DNA from: Bigelowiella natans CCMP2755
Lineage: Eukaryota; Cercozoa; Chlorarachniophyceae
NCBI GenBank assembly: GCA_000320545.1
Contig: ADNK01000427.1
Location: 1-64,000, forward strand
DNA length: 64,000 nucleotides
Reading direction: 5' to 3'
Shown: positions 22,524 through 33,796 of the stretch, piece by piece
Layout: the number at the start of each line of letters is the position of its first letter
How positions within the stretch are numbered: the stretch's first letter is position 1
The notes under the pieces: model-generated
The model's database searches: none
Told to the model about the DNA's origin: nothing
What the model saw: only the letters and a program-made list of their open reading frames with translations
Made by a program: the position numbers and the translations under genes

Positions 22524-23645
22524 ATGGAAGCGAAGTACCCAGTATTAGTTGCCGCTGGTATCCTCTTTTTCCTTCTGGGCTGGTATGAGCCTGATTGCAT
22601 GGGGGGGGCGGATGAGTGCAGTCATGCATCCCTCGACGAAGTTGTTTTCCATCTGACCGAGAGAGAGGTGGAGAGCAAACACGCCATCGTTACCATGGTG
22701 TGCAAAACCCACAACAGCACGTGGGACTACCCGAGTGGCTTGGGCTCTGAGACGGCTGTCATTGTTCACGGAGAAATGTTGCGGAACATGCAGAATGATG
22801 ATATAGACACCGTTCTCTTGCTGGCCACCCACGGACCTTGCATGGGTCTGGAGCACTGGGAACTCGGAAAATACGTTGATGGTCTTTACGATCGAGTAAT
22901 TACGCTAACGGGCGATACGAAACTTGAGCAGTTAGTGTATGGTTGGAAACATCAAGTTCACTTATGGTTGAAGCTTCTTTCCATTAACATGACCGAGTAT
23001 GAGAAAGTAGTCTGGCTAGGCTACGACACCTTAGCCTTTCGGGAACTTAACAAGGCGTTTGTGGATTGTCACGGGGCATGCATGAGCCGACGTGGGAATG
23101 CGGATTTCATGGTCTTTCCAACCGACCAAACAGAAATGGATCGCTTGTATAAGATTTTAAAGGATGGAGGGCCTTCCAGCTACGATGGGGTAAGTTCATA
23201 CGATAGTGCGTTTATGAAAAAGAACTACCGGTTTTCGATGGGCCCCATTAGTTGGGGTGAGTACTCAATTATACACTTCACTCTTCACAGCAAGCCTTGG
23301 TTTCAAGTTTATTGTCAGAGTCTTCCAGAAGGGCATATTCTCCCTGCAGGTCCATCAGTATCGAAAAACTTTCTCGGTCCCAAAAAAGGAGTGAACGAGA
23401 AAACCTGGTGGTGCCAACCGCGGCCTATTGTGAACTTATGGCAATATGTCTTTTGGAAGGTTCTGTTCAGCACGATTTCGGTTGAGGATGCGCTAAAAAC
23501 GAAGGAGCAACTAGGATTTAAAGATTCGTTTCTTGATGATTTTCCAGGAGCTGCAGCATGTTCAAACGCCGTGAAGGACTTGACAAATGCCCCGAGGTTG
23601 CCGGGAGAACCTGATGGCACGCTTATTTCGAAGTGGTGCACTTGA
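22524..23645 (+). CDS. type II membrane GT8-like (glycogenin-related) glycosyltransferase, intronless
   Basis: Uninterrupted frame of 373 residues. Residues about 5-20 form a signal-anchor (YPVLVAAGILFFLLGW), giving a type II topology with a luminal catalytic domain. The fold clues match family GT8: AIVTMV near the start of the domain, DTVLLLATHG, LVYGWKHQVHLWLKLLSINM (W-K-x-x-W-L equivalents), then YEKVVWLGYDTLAFRELNK at about 160-176, followed by ADFMVFPTDQTEMDRLYK and DSAFMKKNY. In active GT8 enzymes the Mn-binding DxD lies in LDADTLV. Here it reads LGYDTLA, so the first Asp is replaced by Gly and only the second remains. The protein may be inactive or use an altered metal site. Acceptor and donor are unknown. 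It is the only intronless gene between two same-strand neighbours. Confidence 0.68.
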   Translation: MEAKYPVLVAAGILFFLLGWYEPDCMGGADECSHASLDEVVFHLTEREVESKHAIVTMVCKTHNSTWDYPSGLGSETAVIVHGEMLRNMQNDDIDTVLLLATHGPCMGLEHWELGKYVDGLYDRVITLTGDTKLEQLVYGWKHQVHLWLKLLSINMTEYEKVVWLGYDTLAFRELNKAFVDCHGACMSRRGNADFMVFPTDQTEMDRLYKILKDGGPSSYDGVSSYDSAFMKKNYRFSMGPISWGEYSIIHFTLHSKPWFQVYCQSLPEGHILPAGPSVSKNFLGPKKGVNEKTWWCQPRPIVNLWQYVFWKVLFSTISVEDALKTKEQLGFKDSFLDDFPGAAACSNAVKDLTNAPRLPGEPDGTLISKWCT

Positions 23646-24382
23646 TATGCGTCACACACACAACTCTAGAACTACAGTTGTCACGATGCGTTAATGCACA
23701 CACACACACACACACACCGTGCACACTCATGCAGTGGCAAATACTGTGATGTGAACGTTCTGCCATTTCGGATTGCTAGATTGCACAAACTAAGCAAAGT
23801 GCTTCGGTGCAGATGAAAGCTCGATCATGGCTGATGGGGAAATGTGCATGCACGTGAGCGCTAGCTCTGCAAAAATTTCATTGCAAACCCACGAAACTTG
23901 CCATGCGCGGAGTTTGAACAAGTTGTGGACAGGCTTGCAGAATTTCGACATCTCATTCGCACGCACAAACAACTGAATGATGGACATGATGCACATTGTG
24001 CATTGCTGTGTCTGTTTTCTGAGCTTCGTTCTGGCATGCACGTGCGTCTAGACATCACAAATTGTGCCGCCATGTGTGTGACGGCGATCAACAGCTGTGA
24101 TGGTGCGTCGCTGCTTTGAAACAACGATCGATCGACCCAGCCACCAACAGAGGTCGTGCTGGCCAGATCAACACAAGTTGATCGGGCAGCATCGAGATGT
24201 GTCAAAGAGAACCACGTGATGTGAACAGCACCCTCTAGGCCTGTCACACTGCACGGGCTAGCGGGTTGTCTTGTTGGCTCGTTGGCCCTCAGCTTCGAAG
24301 AGGCTTCAGAACGAAAGAAGCTTGTGAGCTGGCGGTGCCAGGCTAGCAGGCTGGCTGACTGGCTTGAAGCTGCGCTGCACAC

Positions 24383-24415
<33 letters not shown>

Positions 24416-25621
24416 AGAGAGAGAGCGGGGGGCGGAGCTAGAGGGTGTGTGTGGGGGTGCACAACGAATGCGGTGCACGTGCAGTGAACACGCAAGCGAA
24501 CTTCAGTTCGTGCTGCGCCATGACGTCTGGCAATTTTTGTGTCTGATCATTGCATGAGCTGCTGTGTTGACTGCCTCTGCTCACAAAGTGATGATGAGAC
24601 AGAACAAATTTGCGGAGATCTGGTGCATCCTCTAGCGCTGACCACTGCAACCACAGCCACTCGTTTTTCGTGGGCTTTGTTCCATCGCATCGACTCGTTC
24701 ACCTGGCTCCCACTGCTAGACTGACCCAGACAACCAATCATGCAAGTTCTTTGTGATGGGAGCAGAGACAAAACCTTCAGAGATTTTGAAGTCCAGGAGT
24801 GGTTGCTGTGTGAGAAAAAGCATCTCATGCGTGCGCTCACGTTCAATGGAGAAACGGTCAGCGAGCTGGACGTCAAGTGCTGCAGCTCTTCGCGCGCGTG
24901 GTCGTTGCTGTCATTGCTGCGGCTTGCACTCTCTTCCACAACCAAACCAGCTTCCGGAATGAACACAGCAGCAACACAATTGTTCTGAACCGAGCAGTTG
25001 CTTCTAGCAGCATGAGAGCGACGGCGAGTTGCACGTGTTTGCATCGGAATCCCCCCTGCAAGCTTTCGCTCTTGGAACATTGCGTTTCGGATGACAGAGC
25101 GGGGGTGAAAACTGCTCACCAATGTCAGTTAGTCGTTCCAGTCGCATCCTTGGAATGTTGTCTCATGGCGGATGTTGCGAAAGTGCAGAATTTGTTGGAT
25201 CAACATCCATGAGTTTGCAGACTTCAAGATTGCATGAACCATCTCAGTAGTGATGAGGTGTTTTTGTTTTGTGTTGTTGTTGAAGAAAGTTAGTTAGTTA
25301 GTTAGTTGTCCTGTGCGCATCCTTGACTTCCCAGCTATGTTTCGTCACCGAATGCCTCCATTTTCTTCGAATCCTCTCACACTCTTACAATGTGATCTTG
25401 ATAATAATTAGTCCAATCCAAATTGCAACTACAACACCTAAAACAACAACCAAGAACAGCTCTAAATATCAGTCATTATCGGCAACAACACCTACAACAA
25501 CTTTAACGACAACGACAAAAATCACGCACGCTGTGTTTCCATCCACGAGGGGGGAGAGGAAGGAGAAACAGAGAAAGCACTGTGAAAGCATAGCTGTGAT
25601 TCGCTTCACACCTTAAACACA
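23646..25621. other. tandem intergenic spacer with (CA)n, (GA)n and a dispersed repeat
   Basis: Nearly 2 kb without a supported gene. It contains a CA run at about 23697-23717, a GA run at about 24385-24424, the inverted ~200-bp repeat copy B, and palindrome-rich texture. The 3' end (about 25380-25540) is rich in ACA/ACC and probably lies in the myosin 5' region. Confidence 0.55.
24922..25124 (-). repeat. ~200-bp dispersed repeat, copy B (inverted relative to copy A)
   Basis: The reverse complement matches 16549-16751 over its length. The two copies bracket the MIP and GT8-like genes as a long inverted repeat about 8.2 kb apart. Substitutions alter residues in each readable frame, which argues against a conserved peptide. 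Confidence 0.85.
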
Positions 25622-27373
25622 ATGGCGTTTCCTCGCCCTTCCCGCCGCCACCAACAATCTGTGAACAAGTACAAACAAGAGAGTGGACAGAAGGATGAAG
25701 GTTGCTCCAGATATTCTTGCCCGTTTCTGTTCAAATACTTAATGCTTTTTCAGGAAGAAAAACGCAGAACCATCAATGACATTTACATGCAAGTGTCACG
25801 TCCACGCATGCATGCACCCACACAAATGTATAGGATGATATTCTATACCTGCCTTGTGAGTTTTGGAACGGCATTGTATGCTGAGTGTGGTACGAGATGT
25901 TTTACATGATAATCATCTTTCAGTGAAGGTGGACTTCACCATAGATACCACGAGCTCTGGAGTCAGATGGTTAATCAACAAACAATTCTTAATATGATTA
26001 AATCATGCTAGTTTCCTACATATATGCTATTTGCTGCTGATACTTTACTCTAAACACTTCTTGCTGTTGCAATTGTAAGGTGGGAAAAGGCGGAAGAACC
26101 GAAAACCATATGGAGAGCCTGCGTCTCCAATGTTAGTCAGTAGCAGAGAAGATAATAGCATGACTTGTCCCATTGATAGAACCTGTTTTGATTTTGAATT
26201 GAATCAATAAAATATTTGCAAAATAGTATGAATGAGTGGATCAATGAATTACTAATAGGACGGCTTGGATTACTATGTCAACACTGAAACCGGTGAGACG
26301 ACGTGGGAGAAACCAGAGGAACTCATGACAGAGGTGCGATGGTCATAGTTGACCAACAATTAGCAGCCATCATCTATCTCTCACCTCAATATATGCTGTC
26401 GTTGCTCACAGGAGGAAATGAATAATAGCGGAGACTGGGTGTGGATTCCACATACAACTGAATGCTATGTTGCTGCAAAGATCTTGGAGCAATCGAATAG
26501 GAAAGTCATGGTTCAGTTGGTAATACTCAATTGTTGCTAATATATCGTGTATAGTGTCACCTATTGCTGCACAACTTTCATATCCATCCGCTACTATGTT
26601 TGGCATGCTAATTTGATGGGATACGTCCGTGTTGTAATTAGGAAAACGGTAAGAAGAAGAAAGTAGATTCATCTTCTGTGCAACCCCTTTTAAGATCATC
26701 TCTTAAGGTATACCATACCGATAAACATAGAAGTAGAAAAACGTAATATTATTCGATATAATTACTATTGCTCATCATATGTATTCATCATCAGAGGATT
26801 GTGGCTGATTTGACCCTATTGGATAATATGGGTTCTCCGTTGATTCTGCATTGTCTGAAGGTAATGGTAGTGGTGGTTGTGGTGGGGAGCGGCTGTAATG
26901 GCCTAATTTCCCAAATCGATAATTATTATATAAATCACAATGGCATTCAATTAAGCGGTCTCATTATCATCATCATCACCATCATCATTATCATGCCATA
27001 ATTATTTTTTCGTGTTGGCACTATCTTTGTTTATGCCACTAATAAATGACTGCTATCTATGCAATGCAGCGTCGATTCGAGCAAAATAAAATCTACACAA
27101 ACGTTGGGACCATTCTCATCTCTGTCAACCCTTACCAGCGCCTTCCATTATACACTGAGCAGGTAAAGATAACATAATTGATTTGATAATAAATGACGAT
27201 AGTTGCAACAATTTGTAGAGATCCTTGATGGTAAAAGAATTGTTGTTGTTGTTATTGTTGGTTTAGGTGTTAAAGAAATATACGTCACGTGGCCTTGGAG
27301 TTGTGGATATGCCCCCGCATGTTTTCAACATTGCTCATGATGTAAGAAGGGCTGTGAAGAAGAAGAAGAAAAA

Positions 27374-27409
<36 letters not shown>

Positions 27410-27616
27410 CATTGATACATACAGGAGTGGTGGTTTAGCAATGGAAATTCAAATTTGGCGTGATTTACTTGGCTATCAGGCTTTCTATGGTGTGACATCT
27501 TTTAGCAAAGGCCAGTCAATCATCATCTCGGTACGTGTTTATCAGACTCCAATCCGGTGTAGGAAAGGGGGTGGGTTGAATGTTGTTTGTATGTTGTGTA
27601 TTATGAACTCTACTTT

Positions 27617-27672
<56 letters not shown>

Positions 27673-28193
27673 CACACTGTGTGTGTATTGCATAGCATAT
27701 TACTGTATATTAAAACGTATATTATTATTATTATTATTATTATTATAATATTTTATTATCACTATTTATAGGGAGAGTCTGGAGCTGGAAAGACTGAGGC
27801 GACGAAACAATGCCTACAGTACCTGGCTGCCATTGCAGGGTCTACTTCTGATGTGGAGAAGAAGGTTGTATGATAATGATAATGATGATGATGAACGATG
27901 ATGGGAGCAATGAGAAATCCCAATGTATTTACATGTCAACTACTACTACTATTACTGCTATCTGAGATCTGTCTACTATCATCATCATCATCATCATCAT
28001 CATCTTCATCTTCCAAAGGTATTGCGGGCAAATCCAATATTGGAAGCATTTGGAAACGCAAAGTACGTACTGAGTCGTTACACTAAGTGTGATGACGCAT
28101 GTTGTAGTGGTTGCAGGCAAGGGAGAGAAAGAAAGGGGGGGGGGGGGGTCTTACACATTAGTAGCAGACACGAGATATTTTCATTTCCTAATG

Positions 28194-28236
<43 letters not shown>

Positions 28237-28881
28237 TTCTACTCATAGCTCCCTTTGACAACAATTTTGTAGAAACAATTGTATGATATATTTGCGCTAT
28301 TTGATTGAGTTATCATTTTAAACAAGGGAAGAAGTTTTTCCTTATATTTATTTGAAGGGATGATGATGTAATGAATCGATTAGAACTCTTCGCAATGATA
28401 ATTCAAGTCGCTTTGGGAAATATCTTGAGATATACCTCGACGAAAAGGTAGCATTGCAATCTGAACGAATTTAAAGAACAACCTTGTGGAACAATAATAC
28501 TGGAGGGGGAAGAGAGGGGGGGGGGGGTTCTTAAGAAGCAGCACCAGCAGAAGGAAGAGAAGGGGGAGGAGGAAGGGAAATTACGAGGAAGAACACAACT
28601 GAAGATCCAAGTTTGCTGCTGCTGCTGTTGCTCTGGTCGTACTACTACTACTACTACTACTAGGGACGTATTTCCAGTAGCGCCACCGAAAACTATCTAT
28701 TGGAGAAGATTAGAGTGGTACAGCCCTCTCTAAAGGTTGTAGTTGCATTAGAAGAAGTAGAACAAGTAAGAGGAGGAGGAGGAGGAGGAGGAGGAGAAAG
28801 GAGATTTGGGGATTAGAATATAGTAGAGATAGATGATGATGATGCACAAAAGAAATTTTCGTTCTTTGGTAGTGATATATG

Positions 28882-28932
<51 letters not shown>

Positions 28933-30353
28933 AATATTATTTACTTTCAATACTCATAGAAACATGCAGGTACCACCACCAGCACTGATACTAGTGTTAT
29001 TTTGTCCCTGTACTACCTATATTACCAAAGGAGAGGAACTTTCACATCTTCTATCAATTGGTAAAAGCAGCATCATCGAAGCTTCGTCAAAAGCTAAAAC
29101 TGAAAGAAGATGCTGGAAAATACAAGTTAGTTCAGTTATTTCAGTGCCGGTTTTGGCTCATTAATATTATTGTTGTTGTAGCTATTATCACATTCTTGCG
29201 GTAAGACTGAGAAGTAGCATGTTTTATGTTTCATAATCTTCGAAATGCATGCACGCACACACGCACACACGCGCACACGTACACACTAATGGTGGTGGTT
29301 ATCTATTCTCTGCGAAAACAACAGTTATCTCAAGAGTTGCACAGATGTGCCAAGTATCGACGATACACGCGACTACAAGGAAGTGATTGAAGCTTTTCGC
29401 GAATTAGGGATTTCAGATAGTGAGCGTGAGCAAACCTTTAGAATCTGTGCGGCCATTCTCCACCTCGGTAACTGCACGTTCACCGATGGTAAAAACCATT
29501 CTGGAGGGTGCCAGGTCAATGAAAAGGCTGTTCTGCGAGACGCTGCAGAGCTGCTGGGCGTGAATGGGGACAAATTATTGGAAAGACTGACGACAAGGGA
29601 GATTCGGGTAAGAGGCCAATCTGCTGCTAAAGCTGTGATGGGGGCAGAGGAAGCCAGTGATACGAGACATGCTTTATGCAAGTTTGTCTATGGAAGAATG
29701 TTTGACTGGATTGTGGCCAGAATAAACAAATCAATGCCGGGAGGAGGAGGAGGAAGGGTGAGTACTTGATTTCGTTATTATTATTATTATTATAAATAAT
29801 AATAATCTTCTCTATTGGGAGAACATCTACCTTTGCATGACATCACAATTAGTACATAACTGTCCTCAATTTATTATCACTAATAATACTGCTACTACTA
29901 TTGCTACCGAATAGCTCCGTCAAGACAACAAGAACAACAAGAAGAACCTTCCAACGAAAAAGTCTATTGGAATATTGGACATTTTTGGATTCGAAATATT
30001 TGAGAAGAATTCTTTCGAGCAGCTCTGCATCAACTTTACGAATGAGCGGCTCCAGCAACACTTCAATAGGCACACGTTCAAGCTTGAGCAAAACATATAC
30101 TGTTCTGAAGGAATTGACTTCGATGAAATAGATTACATTGACAATCAGGTAAAATATGGCATCTTAACTCAAACCGTACTCCTTTCACACTTAAACAATG
30201 TTCCAATGTATCACATCGTCGCAATCATGGTTATCATCGACATCATATGGCTATCAGGCTATAGTTGCAATAGTAATTCTCATATGAATCTTTTGTATTT
30301 GATGTGCTATGTAGTAGTATTTACGATGATGCTTTTAGCAGCAGAGCGCAGTA

Positions 30354-30386
<33 letters not shown>

Positions 30387-32894
30387 GCTAACTACCAAAA
30401 CTTGCAGCCAATGGTGGATCTCATTACGAAAAAACCTCACGGTGTACTGCCGCTCTTGGACGAAGAGCTTAGAATTCCTAAAGGGTCTGATGAGACGTTT
30501 CTTGCCAAGCTTGAAACGAAACAATGCAAAAACCCTGTCTTCAAACGACAGATGAAGAAGAGAGCTCATTTCGCTATCAAACATTATGCGGGGAAAGTAT
30601 TATATCACTGCAAAGGATTCTTGGAGAAGAATAGAGACACCTTAACTGAGGACTTAGTCGAAATATTACAAACTTCAAATCAACCCCTTTTGCAAGAGCT
30701 TTACCCTAGCGACATGCAAATATCTTCAAAGCAACGGAAAAGCTCTCTTGCTACTCAATTTCAACAGCAGTTGACCAGGCTGATGCATAGTCTCAATGCC
30801 ACGCAACCCCACTATATCCGTTGCATCAAGCCCAACAACGATAAAGCGCCGATGAAGTTTGTAGCGAAGAATTGTCACGAACAGCTGCTGTATTCAGGGG
30901 TGTTTGAGGCAGTTGCAATACGAAAGCAAGGTTTTCCTTTCAGACTATCTCATGAGGAATTCGAGAAAAGATACAGCATCTGCCTCGGCAAGACGTCCGC
31001 ACTTTCAAATCAATCCTCAGTGAAGGGACGATGCAAGCTGATTCTCAACGAAATGAAATGCGATCCCAAGAATACCCGTATTGGATCTTCTCGTGTGCTG
31101 TACAGGGCGGAGGAGCACAAGAAGCTTGAGCTAAGGAGATCTATTAAAGTCAAGAATCAAGAGATAACGGATGCTTTGCGTAAACTGTCGCGTGTGGATG
31201 CAAACACAATGTCCCCCAACGAGAGGGAGTCTTACTTTATTCGCCTTGCAGAGGCGGTTGCAGAGGCAGATAAATTTCGAGTCAAGACGCCAGATGCTAA
31301 CAAGGCTAGAAAACTACTCGAAGCTTTTGTAGAAGCCAGAATGGACCCCAAAACGAAAAAAGACCTGCAAAAAGCCTATGATTCCAAGGATCTTAAGCTT
31401 CTCAAAACAGTTCTTGCGAGGTGTGAAAAGGAAGGATATCGTACAAAACTAACTCGAAACTGCCAGGAACTATTATCTAAAATCGAGGATGCTGAGGCAG
31501 CATTGGCAGTGGCAATGAAAACTATGGAAGAAGATCATTTGGAGAAAGCTGTTGCTATGTGCGATGAATTCCAATATAAAGGCGTTCACGCAAATGCCGG
31601 CAGACAAATGTTGAAAAATGTTCGCAAAGCAAAGATGGGCATTACAAGGGCAATGTCAAAGATGAAGCGCAAGTGGTTAAATCAGGCAGTTGCATTCTGT
31701 GATTCTATTGGTCTTGACAATTCTCAGGTACAAGAATGCAAGTTGATAGCACAAAAGGTTAATGTTTGTCACAAAATGCTCACGGCAGCCAAAAAAGCCG
31801 TGGATCTCCGAAAACTAGAAAAGTCGCTCAAGGCATGCGAAAAGATAAGGTATCGTTCTCCACTCGAGCATGAGGTGCGTGGTCTGTGCTTTCGTGTACG
31901 TCGAATCACAGAAGAGCTTCAATCAGGATGGAAGCATTGCAGAGAGGAGCAAGTACGTGCTGTAGTTGCAGCAGCGGATGAAATCAAGATGCCAGGTGAT
32001 GATAAAATCAAGAAATGGCGTGCGTTGGTGTACGGAAATTACGACGATTTTCTTCGTGAGCAGTATCAACATGCTAAAAAGCAGAAAGACCACGACAGGG
32101 CAGTGCGTGTCATGGTCCGAAGGAAAGACCTCTTGATTCAAGAAAAGGGAGATCAATTCCTCCTTCACAAGTACCCTAAACTTAAGGAACCATTAGTCTG
32201 GGCAAAGGAGAAATGGTGGGGTAGCAGTGAAAAACGTGCCGCAAACATGTTACGGTTCCAATGGGAAAGTTTACATGCGCCTCTAACGACTGAACTTAAC
32301 GCATTGCGCGAGACAGACAGAAGGAGCTACAAGCTAATCGCTCGAAAAGTCACTGCTTGCTTCGAAACCATCCAGAAGTACATGGGCCAGCGTAACACAT
32401 CCAGGATGCCGCAACGAATTAAAGAGCTCATTGCAGACGCACTTGGAACTGAACAAGTCAGAACAAACTGCTACATCTCTTTCATCAAGCAATGTACTGA
32501 AAACCCGGATGCTGAAAAAAATGAAAAAATTCCTCGAGTCTGGGAGCTGCTTGCGTTATGCCTTTCCATCTTTCCACCGAGCGAAGACTTTGAAGACTAT
32601 TTGGAAGCATGGCTCAGGAAGCCAAGCGTCAAGGAAAATGGAGACAAACATCATCTGAGAGGATTATTAAGGAGTGCGGTATATTCTGGGGCTGACACAA
32701 AAGCTGCATCGATATCTATGGAGGAATTACAAGATGTTAAACAAGTGCTTTCGCACCGTGTAGACCCGATGCGATTTGCCCGGCCGAAATATGCGAAAAG
32801 CGGGAAAAATGCTCCAAACTGGACAGATCTCACAAAGAGTTACTATCAGAAAGGCGCGACTCTTAACAGTAAAAACGTAGAAAGATTTAGTTGA
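25622..32894 (+). CDS. WW-domain myosin with MyTH4 tail, about 18 or more exons
   Basis: Actin-based motor. Confident exons run from 26259 (WW domain: [19 protein letters not shown]) through 26412-26519 (SH3-like), 26642-26707, 26795-26860, 27070-27162, 27267-27341, 27480-27530, 27772-27864 (P-loop GESGAGKT), 28019-28062, 28384-28447 (switch [10 protein letters not shown]), 28664-28735, 29031-29125, 29335-29757, 29915-30148 (switch [17 protein letters not shown]) and 30408-32894. The last exon holds the actin-binding and converter regions ([23 protein letters not shown]), a long tail of repeated helical hairpins without clear IQ motifs, and a MyTH4 domain near 32430-32640 ([19 protein letters not shown]). 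No FERM domain follows; the protein stops about 85 residues after MyTH4. The first two or three exons (25622-26150), encoding a basic leader and a W-x-x-A-E-E-P segment, are not firmly resolved. Confidence 0.9.
27342..28930. repeat. cluster of intronic microsatellites in the myosin motor region
   Basis: Introns here contain (GAT)n at about 27375-27409, (CT)n at 27621-27669, (TTA)n at 27720-27745, (ATC)n at 27977-28005, a G run at 28137-28147, (TA)n at 28197-28234, (ACT)n at 28640-28662, (AGG)n at 28770-28797 and (TA)n at 28879-28930. They explain several spurious low-complexity open frames on both strands. Confidence 0.85.
30353..30385. repeat. (AC)n microsatellite in the last myosin intron
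   Basis: AC dinucleotides just upstream of the acceptor at 30406-30407. Confidence 0.9.
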
Positions 32895-33796
32895 CAGGTG
32901 GCTTCATCCTGGACGACGACTTATTCTTGTGTCTATGCCATGATGCAGAAGCGAATCACGAAGTCGCCAGCCAATATCTCGTGAATCGCATTGAAAATGC
33001 TTGCTCAAACGTGTTCATTAATATACAGTCTGTGTTTATATATGTTCTTATGCACGATGCCATATTTCTCACTTGCATCGTTCATGCCGTTCAGCAATAG
33101 AGTCCCTTGTGTGCTGGAGTTTGCATTGAAGAATAACTTCAAACACCAGCCCCCCAATAACTGTAAGTTTAGTCTACGGTGTGAATTAGGCATAGACATC
33201 GTACTCGCGTATATCCCAGCGGTGAATACGTGCTATAACCATGCGCTTATGCTAGCATGGCCAGCACGCTGATGCTTGCTTCTAATCCAATAGTCGCCTG
33301 GGCTTTAAAAGTGCTATGTGTTGCCGTGTACACGTGCTGCATGTGGCCAGGCCACGCTTCACATGCGTTAATACTGCTCGCGGCTGGCTATATGCAGTAT
33401 CGATCGTGTTTACATTCGTTCTAGCAATAATGGCCACGTATGTAATATACACGATCGAGGCTAGGTAATTTATTCTGTATTGCTCTGCATAATGTCTAAA
33501 TTAAACGCGGCGCGTAGCGTAAGAATGTGTGCAAATTTAATGGACTTACCGAGATATATCCGCATTACACTGCTAGCTAGCTAGCCAGTTCATTAGCCTT
33601 CGCGGCTGAATAATGCATTTTCTTTTCCTATTGCTAATAACTTGTAAGACACGCACACACAAACACACACACTACAATGGCAGAATAATTGTATCTATGT
33701 AGATCTAGAGATCAACGCGAGTAGAATCTTGGCCGCATAAGGAGTTTCCTTCTCCTCGAGAGAAACAGGCATCCTTGCTTGTAGAGCTAAGCTTTT
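32895..33796. other. convergent spacer, myosin/BOP1
   Basis: No gene seen. Palindrome-rich texture including GCTAGCTAGC near 33573-33585 and an (AC)-rich stretch near 33651-33671. Confidence 0.6.

Noticed and set aside
25323-25616. Thr-rich frame upstream of myosin
   Set aside because: ACA/ACC-rich DNA gives Thr in this frame; no start context, no signal peptide, likely 5' UTR or promoter.
27516-27698. Arg-Glu repeat frame on the minus strand
   Set aside because: Translation of the CT microsatellite within a myosin intron.
29061-29081. Apparent 21-nt intron in myosin (GTAAAAG...AAG)
   Set aside because: Too short to splice and fully open; read through it gives FHIFYQL followed by the expected [10 protein letters not shown] helix.
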